From an uncultured Acetobacteraceae bacterium (lineage in GTDB: Bacteria > Pseudomonadota > Alphaproteobacteria > Acetobacterales > Acetobacteraceae), in the NCBI GenBank assembly GCA_937873095.1, contig CALMVI010000088.1, forward strand, positions 2,564 through 58,134: DNA of 55,571 bases, given 5' to 3'. The notes beneath the pieces are model-generated. The model was given only the letters and a program-made list of their open reading frames with translations, did not search any database and had not been told where the DNA came from. Below are positions 1 through 7,718 of this stretch, piece after piece; position 1 is the first letter of the stretch; each line of letters begins with the position of its first letter. The position numbers and the translations under genes are program-made.

Positions 1-100
1 CTGCACCCAGATCGGCCTGCTGACCGGGCTACGGCGCCCCGATCATCGACGCCCCCTGCGAGCACGGCTCAAGTCCCGCAGCAGCACCGACCCGCCGACT

Positions 101-206
101 TAGAGCAGCATCATCCAGACTGGAATTAGTCTGGGTGATAAAGCTGCTCGCTGAAACAAAAGCCTAGAGCGGGTCAGGCTGACACAGTCAGCATGAGCCC
201 GCTCTA
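101..206. repeat. RIME-like bipartite palindromic repeat, copy A
   Basis: Two palindromes are joined by a short A-rich spacer. The first has outer arms GAGCAGC (103-109) and GCTGCTC (143-149) around an inner TCATCCAGACT/AGTCTGGGTGA stem. The second runs from TAGAGCGGG (165-173) to CCCGCTCTA (198-206) with an inner GCTGAC-aca-GTCAGC stem. The spacer holds the AAACAAA motif seen in other copies. The design resembles the mosaic intergenic elements (RIME/ABC type) of alphaproteobacteria. The opening TAG closes a frame that is open from the window edge. Confidence 0.75.
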
Positions 207-239
207 GTCGTAAACACCACGCGCCTACGGGACGCACGG

Positions 240-491
240 TCAATGAACGAGCGACGGAACCATCTCGTGCTGGCGGATGGCGGCAAAGGCGAGGTCTTCC
301 GCCCCGGCCACCGCCATCGGCGTGCCGTCGGCGCCGTGAATGGCGAACGCCCGCGTGCCGTTGACCAGAACCGGCTTCACGTAGGCCAGTTGCGAAACGC
401 CGAGTGCTGCAAGCTGGTCGACGGTGAGGTGGCGTATGTCGAACGCGCCGATGGCGGACTGGGCGCTGTCGTCGTCTGATGCGATGTTCAT
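240..491 (-). CDS. DUF1150 family protein
   Basis: This 83-aa protein matches the DUF1150 family by its overall pattern: an acidic start, a central LTVDQLAALG helix and a conserved AYVKPV segment. DUF1150 genes are typically found directly beside hsp20 genes in alphaproteobacteria, and that is the arrangement here, with the Hsp20 gene about 160 nt upstream on the same strand. The molecular role of the family is unknown. A GGAGAG stretch precedes the ATG. No signal peptide or membrane segment is visible. It is probably cytoplasmic and linked to proteostasis, which is inference from context. Confidence 0.8.
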   Translation of the reverse strand: MNIASDDDSAQSAIGAFDIRHLTVDQLAALGVSQLAYVKPVLVNGTRAFAIHGADGTPMAVAGAEDLAFAAIRQHEMVPSLVH

Positions 492-568
492 GATGTCGAG
501 CTCTCCTGACCGGCCGCCTGCTTGCCGTACGGAGCGGGCAAACGTGTGATCGAGTCCACATGGTCCGC

Positions 569-601
569 GTTACGCGGTCCGCATCACGTGGGTCGCGTAA
601 C
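569..601. other. Inverted repeat between Hsp20 and DUF1150 genes
   Basis: GTTACGCG (569-576) and CGCGTAAC (594-601) are perfect inverted repeats with a 17-nt spacer in the 160-nt gap between the two heat-shock genes. It could be an intercistronic hairpin, an operator, or a processing site that sets different levels of the two proteins. There is no T-tract, so a simple terminator is unlikely. Confidence 0.4.
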
Positions 602-651
602 ACAAAGCAAGTATTGCGCCGGAAGTTTGTCTAAAGCGTTAACGCGTCCCG

Positions 652-1134
652 TCAGCTGTTGCGATCGACCGATTCCACCACCTTGCCGACCCTGTGCGAG
701 CCGGAGATGCCCTGTGGCCGGGCGGCGGAACGGGCGATCTCGATGGTGCGCACCTTCGGTTCGGGTTGCGGCCGTGCCAGTTCGATGTGCAGCAGACCGT
801 TATCCAGCCAGGCGCCTCCGACCTCGATCCCTTCTGCCAGCACGAAGGCGCGCTGGAACTGGCGCGCGGCGATGCCGCGGTGCAGGAACACCCTGCCCTG
901 GCTGTCGTCGGCCTGCCGACCGCGAATCACCAGCTGGTTGTCCTCCTGCGTGATCTGCAGGTCGTCCATGGTGAAGCCCGCGACCGCCAGCGTGATCCGC
1001 AGGGCGGTGGGCGCGGTCTGCTCGATGTTGTAGGGCGGGTAACCGTCGGACGATGTCTTGGACGCACGTTCGAGCATCTGCTCGAGATGGTCAAAGCCCA
1101 GGAACAGCGGCGACGCAAAAAGGCGGGTGGTCAA
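652..1134 (-). CDS. Hsp20/alpha-crystallin family small heat-shock protein
   Basis: This 160-aa small heat-shock protein would hold unfolding proteins in a refoldable state for DnaK and ClpB. The N-terminus (FASPLFLGFDHLEQML) and the alpha-crystallin core (PPYNIEQ, LAVAGF, ITQEDNQLVIRG, RGIAARQFQRAF, then LLHIELARP) are typical of alphaproteobacterial IbpA/HspD proteins. I chose the TTG at 1134 because GGAGGAGG lies 7 nt upstream and homologues begin near MTTRLF. The longer ATG frame from 1185 adds 17 low-quality residues. The last 20 or so residues, after the IEIA motif, are polar and variable. DUF1150 follows downstream. Confidence 0.9.
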   Translation of the reverse strand: MTTRLFASPLFLGFDHLEQMLERASKTSSDGYPPYNIEQTAPTALRITLAVAGFTMDDLQITQEDNQLVIRGRQADDSQGRVFLHRGIAARQFQRAFVLAEGIEVGGAWLDNGLLHIELARPQPEPKVRTIEIARSAARPQGISGSHRVGKVVESVDRNS

Positions 1135-1198
1135 CGGACAGCCTCCTCCAGATGAGCGAGACGCGACACGGGGCCCGTAAGGCACCCCGCCTAATCCG

Positions 1199-1227
1199 AT
1201 ATCGGCAGCGGATATCGGCTTTGCAAG
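1199..1227 (-). promoter_or_regulatory. Candidate RpoH (sigma-32) promoter of the hsp20 gene
   Basis: On the minus strand CTTGCAA (1227-1221) is followed, after 15 nt, by CCGATAT (1205-1199). This resembles the alphaproteobacterial heat-shock consensus CTTGAC...CCTATNT. The site is about 65 nt upstream of the TTG start. It overlaps a perfect 8-bp inverted repeat, CCGATATC (1196-1203) and GATATCGG (1211-1218), which may be coincidental or a second control site. Confidence 0.4.
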
Positions 1228-1258
1228 CCATGCGTCCGGCCGCGCACAGCCGGCGCGT

Positions 1259-1846
1259 TCAACCGGCCAACGCCCGTATGGCCGGTCCGGCGCCGCTCCA
1301 GGCGGCCGGCCCCTCCAGCGTGCCGCGCAGCCTGCCGTCCGGGCCGATGATCAGCGTGGTCGGAAAGCCCGCGACCCCGAGCGCGTGGACCGCGTCGCTG
1401 CCCTGGTCCAGCAGCACGCTCGCATGGGTGATGCCGTGCGACGCGGCGAACGGTGCCACGACGGCGCCGCCCCCGCGGTCGGCCGAAACGGCCAGCACGG
1501 CCATCGCGCCCTGCGCCGCCAGCCGGTCCAGCTCCGGCAGCTCGGCAACACAGGGCACGCACCAGGTGGCCCAGAAGTTCAGCACGACGATGCGGCCGGA
1601 GTAGCTGGACAGGGTGACGGCCGCGCCGTCGAGCGTGCGGAACGTGACGGCGGGCAGCGTGGCGGGCGGCCTGGCGGCCACGATCGCGCTCAGGGGCCGC
1701 ATCTCCACCCGCGGCTGCTCGCCGGCCGGCTCGGGCGGGGTTTCGGCGGCCGGACCGCCCAGGAATTTGCGTGCGGCCAGCGCCGCAACTAGCGTCGCCC
1801 CCGCCGCAGCCAAGCCGGCGCGGCGCGTCAACCGGGTCATCGTCAT
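1259..1846 (-). CDS. TlpA-family thiol:disulfide interchange protein
   Basis: This 195-aa thioredoxin-fold protein is probably a periplasmic reductant for cytochrome assembly or disulfide exchange. An arginine-pair signal ([10 protein letters not shown], residues 7-16) with a short hydrophobic stretch suggests Sec- or Tat-dependent export. The active site WCVPC is at residues 95-99, in the context FWATWCVPC, and the cis-proline loop GFPTT is at about 160. Two in-frame starts exist, at 1846 and 1840. A GTGGAG stretch lies just upstream. The gene is divergent from argH with virtually no intergenic space. The tlpA/argH head-to-head order is familiar in alphaproteobacteria. Confidence 0.88.
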   Translation of the reverse strand: MTMTRLTRRAGLAAAGATLVAALAARKFLGGPAAETPPEPAGEQPRVEMRPLSAIVAARPPATLPAVTFRTLDGAAVTLSSYSGRIVVLNFWATWCVPCVAELPELDRLAAQGAMAVLAVSADRGGGAVVAPFAASHGITHASVLLDQGSDAVHALGVAGFPTTLIIGPDGRLRGTLEGPAAWSGAGPAIRALAG

Positions 1847-3260
1847 GGTCTCCACTGCATCGACAGCATCCTCGGGTGCTCCCGCCAATGCGCAATGGGG
1901 CGGCCGGTTCGCGACGGCGCCGGCCGGCATCATGCAGGCCATCAACGCCTCCATCGGCGTCGACCGCGCGCTGTGGCGGCAGGACATCGCCGGATCGCGC
2001 GCCCATGCGGCGATGCTGGCGCATGTCGGCATCATCTCGCCCGCCGACCAGGCCGCCATCGATGCGGGGCTGGCCGGGATCGGCGCCGAGATCGCCGACG
2101 GCAGCTTCGCGTTCTCCGAGGCGCTGGAGGACATCCACATGAACATCGAGGCGCGGCTGGCCGAGCGCGCGGGCGACGCGGGCCGCCGGCTGCACACCGC
2201 GCGCAGCCGCAACGACCAGGTGGCGACCGATTTCCGGCTGTGGGTGCGCGACGCGATCGATGCCGCACAGGCGCAGCTCGCCGACCTGATGCTGGCGCTC
2301 GCCTCGCGCGCGGCCGAGCACGCCTGCACCGTGATGCCGGGCTTCACGCATTTGCAGACGGCGCAGCCGGTGACGTTCGGGCACCATTTGCTGGCCTATG
2401 TGGAAATGTTCGCCCGAGACCGCGGCCGGTTTGGCGACTGCCGGCAGCGGCTGAACGAGTGCCCGCTCGGCTCCGCCGCTCTTGCGGGAACCAGCTTTCC
2501 CATCGACCGCGACATGACCGCCGCAGCGCTCGGCTTCGACCGGCCGACCGCGAATTCGCTGGACGCCGTCTCCGACCGGGATTTCGCGCTCGAATACCTG
2601 TCGGCGGCGGCGATCTGTGCTGTGCACCTGTCGCGCTTTGCCGAGGAGGTGGTGATCTGGTGCAGCGCGCCCTACGGGTTCCTGCGCCTGTCGGACGCGT
2701 TCACCACCGGCAGCTCGATCATGCCGCAGAAGCGCAACCCGGACGCCGCCGAGCTGACCCGCGGCAAGACCGGGCGCGTGGTGGGCGCGCTGGTGGCGCT
2801 GCTGACGGTGATGAAGGGCTTGCCGATGGCCTATGCCAAGGACATGCAGGAGGACAAGGAGCCGGTGTTCGACGCCACCGCGGCCCTCGGCCTGTCGCTC
2901 GCCGCCACCGCGGGCATGGTGCGCGACGTGCAGCCGGACACGGCCCGCATGCGCGCGGCGGCCGGTGCGGGGTTCTCCACCGCGACCGACCTGGCCGACT
3001 GGCTGGTGCGGGCGTTGGGGCTGCCGTTCCGCGCCGCGCACCACGTGACGGGGCGGCTGGTGGCGCGTGCGGAGGCGAAGGGGGTGGGGTTGGAGCAGCT
3101 GAGCCTGGCCGAGATGCGGGAGGAGGAACCGGGCATCACCGCCGAATTGTTCGGCGTGCTGGGCGTGGATGCGTCGGTCGCCTCGCGCACCAGTTTCGGC
3201 GGCACCGCGCCGGACCGCGTGGCCGCCCAGGCGGCGCGCTGGCTGGCGGCGCTCGCATGA
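1845..3260 (+). CDS. argH: Argininosuccinate lyase
   Basis: ArgH (471 aa) splits argininosuccinate into arginine and fumarate, the last step of arginine synthesis. The fumarase/aspartase superfamily signature [11 protein letters not shown] lies near residue 290, and QWGGRF at the N-terminus and [14 protein letters not shown] are characteristic of ArgH. The start is the ATG at 1845, giving about 17 residues before QWGGRF as in relatives. No Shine-Dalgarno is visible, so leaderless or weak initiation is likely. The ATG sits in a CATG palindrome shared with the tlpA start on the other strand. The stop overlaps the following lipoprotein gene by ATGA. Confidence 0.97.
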   Translation: MVSTASTASSGAPANAQWGGRFATAPAGIMQAINASIGVDRALWRQDIAGSRAHAAMLAHVGIISPADQAAIDAGLAGIGAEIADGSFAFSEALEDIHMNIEARLAERAGDAGRRLHTARSRNDQVATDFRLWVRDAIDAAQAQLADLMLALASRAAEHACTVMPGFTHLQTAQPVTFGHHLLAYVEMFARDRGRFGDCRQRLNECPLGSAALAGTSFPIDRDMTAAALGFDRPTANSLDAVSDRDFALEYLSAAAICAVHLSRFAEEVVIWCSAPYGFLRLSDAFTTGSSIMPQKRNPDAAELTRGKTGRVVGALVALLTVMKGLPMAYAKDMQEDKEPVFDATAALGLSLAATAGMVRDVQPDTARMRAAAGAGFSTATDLADWLVRALGLPFRAAHHVTGRLVARAEAKGVGLEQLSLAEMREEEPGITAELFGVLGVDASVASRTSFGGTAPDRVAAQAARWLAALA

Positions 3261-3376
3261 TCCGTATCGTGCTGCTGGCCGCCCTGGCCCTGGCGGCCTG
3301 CGGCAAGGTGGGCCCGCCAAGCCCCGCCGGGCCGCCCGACCGGATCACCTACCCCAAGACCTACCCCACCCAGTGA
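3257..3376 (+). CDS. lptM: LptM-like small lipoprotein
   Basis: This 39-aa lipoprotein has a signal sequence ending in the lipobox LAAC (Cys15), followed by [14 protein letters not shown]. The CGxxGPP pattern and the position directly after argH match the YifL/LptM family, small outer-membrane lipoproteins that assist maturation of the LptD LPS translocon. The start ATG overlaps the argH stop (ATGA) and the stop overlaps the next gene's GTG, so it is translationally coupled on both sides. In many relatives lysA follows. Here a hydrolase takes that place. The family call rests on size, lipobox and synteny. Confidence 0.75.
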   Translation: MIRIVLLAALALAACGKVGPPSPAGPPDRITYPKTYPTQ

Positions 3377-4119
3377 CACGGCTCGATCGGGGCGACGGCG
3401 TCGCGCTCGCCTACGCGCAGTCCGGGGCGGGCGGGCCCACTCTGGTGTTCCTCCCCGGTTTCATGAGCGACATGACGGGCGACAAGGCGACGATGCTTGC
3501 CGCCTATGCCGCCGATCTCGGGTGCTCGGCCTTGCGGCTCGACTATTCCGGGCACGGCGCCAGCGGAGGGCAGTTCGTCGCCGGCACGATCGGAAGCTGG
3601 GCGCAGGACGCGCTGTTCCTGATCGACCGGCTGACCCAGGGCGAGATCGTGCTGGTCGGCTCCTCGATGGGGGGTTGGATCGCGCTGCTCGTGGCGCTGG
3701 CCCGGCCGGACCGCATCTCGGCGGTCGCCTGCATCGCCGCCGCGCCCGACTTCACCGAGGATCTGATCTGGAGCCAGCTGCCCGAGGCGGAGCGGACCAC
3801 GCTGATGCGGGATGGCATGCTGCGCCGGCCGAGCGGCTATGGCGGCGAGCAGGTGATCACCCGCGCGCTGATCGAGGATGGCCGCACGCACCGCCTGCTG
3901 GGCGGTCCGATCGGCATCGCCTGCCCGGTCCGGTTGCTGCATGGGCAGCGCGACGATGCGGTGCCGTGGCGGACGTCGCTGGCGCTCGCCGAACGGATGC
4001 ACAGCGAGGACGTGCAGGTTGTCCTGGTCAAGGACGGCGATCACCGGCTGTCCCGCGCGCAGGATTTATCGCTGCTCCGCCGCGTCGTGGCGCCGCTCCT
4101 GGGCCAGGATCGCCCGTAG
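3373..4119 (+). CDS. Alpha/beta hydrolase (ABHD10/palmitoyl-thioesterase-like)
   Basis: This 248-aa serine hydrolase has no signal peptide. The nucleophile elbow is GSSMG with Ser98, the acid is probably in GQRDDAVPW, and the catalytic His is in KDGDHRLS near the C-terminus. The short lid and the LVGSSMGGWIALL context resemble ABHD10-type acyl-protein thioesterases and carboxylesterases. The substrate is unknown. The GTG start at 3373 overlaps the lptM stop (GTGA). The 3' end overlaps the convergent SDR gene by 54 nt. Confidence 0.85.
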   Translation: MTRLDRGDGVALAYAQSGAGGPTLVFLPGFMSDMTGDKATMLAAYAADLGCSALRLDYSGHGASGGQFVAGTIGSWAQDALFLIDRLTQGEIVLVGSSMGGWIALLVALARPDRISAVACIAAAPDFTEDLIWSQLPEAERTTLMRDGMLRRPSGYGGEQVITRALIEDGRTHRLLGGPIGIACPVRLLHGQRDDAVPWRTSLALAERMHSEDVQVVLVKDGDHRLSRAQDLSLLRRVVAPLLGQDRP

Positions 4120-4932
4120 GCCCTCCCGGTAGCTGGGACAGGCCCAGTTCCGGCCGATGGTCGCCTGCGTGCGGCGGCTGTCCACCCGGCGGTGCTCGGC
4201 CCAGAAGCTGCGCGCCATCTCGCTCATGCCCGCCGCCGCCTCGTCGAACGGAACCTCAGGCGGCACCGGCAGGCCCGCCAGGCCGGCGGCGTAGGCGGTG
4301 ACGGCCGCACTCTCTGCCGGTTCGTCGTCGGAAAAGTTCAGCACGCGGGCGCCCTGGGGAGGGTGGGCGATGGCGGCCAGCACGCCCGCTGCGATGTCGT
4401 CCACGTGGATGCGGCCGAAGGCGTGGCCGGGCTTGACGACGCGGCGCGCCCGGCCGGTGCGCAGGTCGTCGAACACCGAGCGTCCTGGGCCGTAGATGCC
4501 GGCCAGCCGAAAGATGTCGAGAGGGCGTCCGGCGGCCGCCTCGCGCCAGGCCGTCTCCGCGGCGAGGCGGCGGCGCGAGCGTTCGGCGGTGGGGGCAGGC
4601 TCGGTGGTCTCGTCCACCCATCCGCCGCCCCGGTCGCCGTAGACCCCCGTGGTGGACAGGTAGCCGATCCAGGCGAGGTGCCTGGCGGCCCTGACCTCCG
4701 CGCCGTATCGCGACAGGACCGGATCGGCGTCCTCGCGCGGCGGCGCGGTCGCGAGCAGGTGGGTGCACGCGCCGATCTCGTCGCTCGCCGCCCGGAACGG
4801 CACGATCCGGACCCCGGGCGGCCCCTGAAGGCCGGGGTTGCGGCTGGTGGCGGTGACCTGCCAGCCGGCCGCCACGGCGTCGCGTGCGGCGGCGGCGCCA
4901 CAGAAGCCTAGGCCGAAGATCAGCAGGTGCAT
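4066..4932 (-). CDS. SDR-family NAD(P)-dependent epimerase-like protein
   Basis: This 288-aa extended-SDR protein has the Rossmann motif reduced to GLGFCGAAAA (residues 7-16) and a later YLSTTGVYGD segment with RLAGIYGPGRS, as in the YeeZ/'atypical SDR' group. That group is related to sugar-nucleotide epimerases but often lacks the YxxxK pair, and here the usual Lys is not evident. The substrate is unknown. ATG at 4932. The gene converges on the hydrolase, with a 54-nt overlap, and points away from the TPR gene. Confidence 0.8.
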   Translation of the reverse strand: MHLLIFGLGFCGAAAARDAVAAGWQVTATSRNPGLQGPPGVRIVPFRAASDEIGACTHLLATAPPREDADPVLSRYGAEVRAARHLAWIGYLSTTGVYGDRGGGWVDETTEPAPTAERSRRRLAAETAWREAAAGRPLDIFRLAGIYGPGRSVFDDLRTGRARRVVKPGHAFGRIHVDDIAAGVLAAIAHPPQGARVLNFSDDEPAESAAVTAYAAGLAGLPVPPEVPFDEAAAGMSEMARSFWAEHRRVDSRRTQATIGRNWACPSYREGLRAILAQERRHDAAEQR

Positions 4933-4947
4933 CCTGGTTCCTTGAGG

Positions 4948-4998
4948 AAGGCCAGGGGCGTCGTGCGAAGCACGCTGGCGCATGACGCCCCTGGCCTT
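4948..4998 (+). terminator. Strong hairpin with T-tract between divergent genes
   Basis: A perfect 15-bp inverted repeat (4948-4962 and 4984-4998) encloses a smaller CGTGC-gaa-GCACG hairpin and is followed by TTTT on the plus strand. It sits between the SDR start (4932) and the TPR start (5041). It probably stops plus-strand read-through from the hydrolase operon before the TPR gene. Confidence 0.65.
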
Positions 4999-5040
4999 TT
5001 CTTGCTTTCAGGGCACCGGCTGCGCCCTACATACATTCTC

Positions 5041-5901
5041 ATGAGCTTACGCGCGGCCCTTGCCGGCGTTGCGGCCCTGGCTGCTGCGTCCTGCCCTGCG
5101 CGCCCCGTCCGGGCGCAGCCTCCGCCTCCCCCGCCCGCGACCTCGGTTCCCGACGCCAATGCGGAGAACGCGCCCGCCGGCGGCGACGCCCTGCCGATCC
5201 CGCCCGCACCGCCGCGCATCGCCGAGGGGCGCGACTACGAGGCATGCCTGGACATGCTGGCGACCGACCCGTCGGGCGCCGACGCGATGGCGGCAAGCAT
5301 GGCCGAAGCCGGCGGCGGCGAGGCGGCCCAGCACTGCCACGCGCTGGCCCAGGTCGAGCTGGGCAACACCGAGTCGGGCGCCGCCCTGCTGGACCGGCTG
5401 GCCGCCGGCAGCCACGCCAACGCCGCCTCTCGGGCAGAGGTGTTCGGCCAGGCGGACCAGGCCTGGACCATGTCGGGCCGCACCGACCAGGCCTTTGTCA
5501 GCGCCAGCCAGGCGCTTGCCCTGTCGCCGGACGACCCGGACCTGCGCATCGGCCACGCCATCGCCGCGCTGGCGCTGCGCCGCTTCGACGTCGCCGACGA
5601 CGATCTGACCCGCGCCCTCGAACAGGACCCCAAGCGCGCCGACGCGCTCACCCTGCGGGCGACGGCGGAACGCAACCTCGGCCGGCTGGACCAGGCGCGG
5701 GCCGACATCGACGCCGCCGCAGCGCTGGACGCCGACAATCCGGACACATTGCTGGAGCGCGGCATCATCCGCCAGCGCCAGGGCGACCTGTCTGGCGCCC
5801 GCAGCGACTGGGAGCGCGCGGCCGAACTCGGGGCCGACACCCCGACCGGGGATCTGGCGCAGCAGAACCTGGCGCTGCTGCAGGCCGGGCCGCAGCGGTA
5901 G
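5041..5901 (+). CDS. Exported tetratricopeptide-repeat protein
   Basis: This 286-aa protein has an N-terminal signal (MSLRAALAGVAALAAASC), a Pro-rich linker (PPPPPPATS), and then alpha-solenoid TPR repeats from about residue 90. Examples are ALALSPDDPDLR, ALEQDPKRADALTLRA and AAALDADNPDTLLERG. The role is probably periplasmic scaffolding. Cys18 could be lipidated, although the sequence before it (AAAS) is a weak lipobox. The ATG at 5041 follows a TACATA hexamer by 7 nt with no Shine-Dalgarno, which suggests a leaderless message. A diverged copy of its last 17 codons occurs at 6329-6383. Confidence 0.8.
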   Translation: MSLRAALAGVAALAAASCPARPVRAQPPPPPPATSVPDANAENAPAGGDALPIPPAPPRIAEGRDYEACLDMLATDPSGADAMAASMAEAGGGEAAQHCHALAQVELGNTESGAALLDRLAAGSHANAASRAEVFGQADQAWTMSGRTDQAFVSASQALALSPDDPDLRIGHAIAALALRRFDVADDDLTRALEQDPKRADALTLRATAERNLGRLDQARADIDAAAALDADNPDTLLERGIIRQRQGDLSGARSDWERAAELGADTPTGDLAQQNLALLQAGPQR

Positions 5902-5961
5902 GTCGGCAGGCGGCGCGTCGGCGCCGTTGCTGTCCCGCGGATAATCTGCAAGCCTGCGCCG

Positions 5962-6171
5962 ATGCCAGACCGCGAACGATGGAGCGAGCCGCGCACCTGT
6001 GCGAAGTGCGGGGCGGTGGGGAACGTCACCTTCTCGCACGACCCGCGCGTGGTGATGACCAGCGAGACGCTGCAGGTGGAGAACGTGTCGGGCGATTTCC
6101 GGCTCGAGTCTCTCGGCCGCACGGCGGATGAGAGCCGGTTCGTCTGCCTCAAATGCGGCACGTCCACTTAG
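5962..6171 (+). CDS. Small Cys4 zinc-ribbon-like protein
   Basis: A 69-aa protein with two CxxC knuckles, CAKC near residue 13 and CLKC near residue 62, separated by a beta-rich middle (HDPRVVMTSETLQVENVSG). This spacing is consistent with one structural zinc site. I do not recognise the family. No signal peptide. It stands alone downstream of the TPR gene with its own GATAAT-like element at 5940-5945. The high GC content and codon use match the neighbours, which supports a real gene. Confidence 0.6.
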   Translation: MPDRERWSEPRTCAKCGAVGNVTFSHDPRVVMTSETLQVENVSGDFRLESLGRTADESRFVCLKCGTST

Positions 6172-6244
6172 CTTAGGGCAGCCGGGCGCAGCCTTGTGCG
6201 CCGGGCGGTTGCCTGTTCGGACCGGCCCGCACTACATGCGCGCG

Positions 6245-6383
6245 ATGGACGATGAAGACCTGCCCACGATCCTGGTGGCGCCGCACCGGTCGCTGAGGAC
6301 CGCCGCGCGCGCCGCGCGGCCCGCCGACGGGCGATCTGGCGCAGCAGAATCTGGAGCTGCTGGCAGCGGGGCCGCGGCGGTAG
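6245..6383 (+). pseudogene. Chimeric scar: def 5' end joined to TPR-gene 3' end
   Basis: 6245-6328 is a diverged copy of the first 28 codons of def, including [12 protein letters not shown] and ARPAD. At GCCCGCCGAC it switches abruptly to a copy of the last 17 codons of the TPR gene (6329-6383, DLAQQNLELL in its own frame) including its TAG. The fusion frame runs on to 6409. The order def-start then TPR-end is reversed relative to the genome and is what a tandem-duplication junction leaves behind. The upstream TTGCCT/TACATG promoter (6209-6238) was copied too. Confidence 0.75.
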
Positions 6384-6395
6384 ATCTCGAGGTGA

Positions 6396-6986
6396 TCAGG
6401 GGCGAATGATTTCGTCGCACGCGACTGCCGAGTGCTCACCGACGCATAGTCGCTTGGCATTGTTCACCGCTGTTGTTGCGGCATCAGTGTTGGGAAGAGC
6501 CGCAAGCAGACGAGAGACGCAATGACCCGTGTCTCTTTTGTCCATGCTGAGACCAAGCAGGATGAGATTGACCGGCACGAACACTTCCGAGCCGCTTCCC
6601 GGGAGCGAGTACCGGGTCATAAGCTGCGCGGCCTCGTCGCACACAGCGTCAAAACGCTCAGGGTGATCGAGAAGCGCTCCGTCCAAAGACTTGCTCACTA
6701 ATGCGTTGCGGTCGGCTGGGATGGGTTGGGGTCTTCCAACCGTGGCAGCGTTGGCGTCGAGATCAATCCGCAACACGGATGCAATCGACACCATTGCTTG
6801 ACACGGCAATGTCGTGCAGCCCGAAGACCTGATCTGCCGAGCAGCGGCCTCCAATGCATCGAGGTTGGGAGGAACGCTTGCCAGATCGGGAGCGGGTGTT
6901 GCCGCCCAACAGGACAAAGTGGTCGCACCAACGATTAAGCCAGTCGCCAATCGCAGTGCGCAGCTATTGAAACCCCTATCGAACAT
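6396..6986 (-). CDS. Exported Cys-rich protein, candidate immunity partner of the cell-wall hydrolase
   Basis: This 196-aa protein of unknown family has a clear signal peptide (residues 1 to about 28, with a LIVGATTLSCWAA core). The mature region is helical and carries six cysteines, probably disulfide-bonded in the periplasm. It overlaps the 3' end of the cell-wall hydrolase gene by 11 nt, with its own GGGAG ribosome-binding site. An exported, Cys-stabilised protein coupled behind a signal-less peptidoglycan hydrolase is the classic layout of periplasmic immunity genes. A phage lysis accessory is the alternative. GC content is visibly lower than in the neighbours, suggesting transfer. Confidence 0.7.
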   Translation of the reverse strand: MFDRGFNSCALRLATGLIVGATTLSCWAATPAPDLASVPPNLDALEAAARQIRSSGCTTLPCQAMVSIASVLRIDLDANAATVGRPQPIPADRNALVSKSLDGALLDHPERFDAVCDEAAQLMTRYSLPGSGSEVFVPVNLILLGLSMDKRDTGHCVSRLLAALPNTDAATTAVNNAKRLCVGEHSAVACDEIIRP

Positions 6987-7515
6987 AGCCGCTCCCTGGC
7001 TGCTGATAGAACTTGAACGTTCGCTCGGGAATGCCCTCAACCGGCTTTGGCGTGAATGTCAATGCAAAGCTGGGCGCGTAGTTCTTGGCGGGCTTGCCTG
7101 TGCTGTCAGTCACACCCGGTACGCTTTCCAAACCGCCACCAACGTCGACGCCTTGCGTACTCTCGCCTTCCTTGGGCATGATGCTGGGGGTATAAAAATG
7201 TGTTGCGCCGGCCGTCGGGTCGGGAATCGTGCCGGCTAGAATGCCTGCGGCATCCTGGAGCGCCATCGCAGTAGCCGCTTTGCGATGCTGGAAAGCGGGC
7301 GACCATACACGCTCCACGTTATCAGTGCCGTTGCGGACCATGCGGTTTTTCAAGCACCAGCCAACCGCGATTTGCGCCTTCTCGCCGGGCGCGCCACCCG
7401 CTTCCGTCACCATCACGCGGGCGAGGTCATGGACGTTGCGAGCCGCCAAGTCCCGAGCCGTCAGGGTATGCGCTTTTGCACCACGCCCAAGGCCGTCCGT
7501 CATCTGCCCAGCCAT
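6976..7515 (-). CDS. SleB/Hydrolase_2-type cell-wall hydrolase without signal peptide
   Basis: A 179-aa protein with the core of the SleB/CwlJ cell-wall hydrolase family (PF07486). VMVTEAGGAPGEKAQIAV holds the presumed catalytic Glu at about residue 38, followed by KNRMVRNG and DPTAGATHFYTP. It cuts peptidoglycan, either as a lytic transglycosylase or an amidase; the family is not uniform. There is no signal peptide, so it needs a holin, a secretion system or cell lysis to reach its substrate. The start ATG has an excellent AGGAGGT site. It is first in a two-gene unit with the overlapping exported protein, in lower-GC DNA flanked by the chimeric scar. Confidence 0.8.
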   Translation of the reverse strand: MAGQMTDGLGRGAKAHTLTARDLAARNVHDLARVMVTEAGGAPGEKAQIAVGWCLKNRMVRNGTDNVERVWSPAFQHRKAATAMALQDAAGILAGTIPDPTAGATHFYTPSIMPKEGESTQGVDVGGGLESVPGVTDSTGKPAKNYAPSFALTFTPKPVEGIPERTFKFYQQPGSGYVR

Positions 7516-7718
7516 CGCACAACCTCCTTTGATGCAAGGCCAAAATCAACCGTGGCTGTGGGGTAGAACACGCCCGTAAGATCAAGCCCATCGTACTCGA
7601 GGGTTTACGACGTTTTACACCTCAAGCTGTTGCGCGTGTGCGATAAGAAGCGAATTATGCGCTCGCCTCCGACCAGCATGGGGGCACGGCGATCACCTAC
7701 AATGGCTAGACGCTCCGG

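Noticed and set aside
2-103. Open frame from the window edge to the TAG at 101-103
   Set aside because: Only 33 codons, Arg/Pro-rich and without a recognisable motif. A neighbouring frame also contains a protein-like stretch, so the gene (if any) cannot be defined here.
1191-3320. Long minus-strand open frame (709 codons) opposite argH
   Set aside because: Arg/Gly/Ala/His-rich shadow of argH caused by high GC, with no domain.
6128-6409. 93-codon frame covering the def/TPR scar
   Set aside because: Mixed frame of two gene fragments. Treated as a pseudogene scar.
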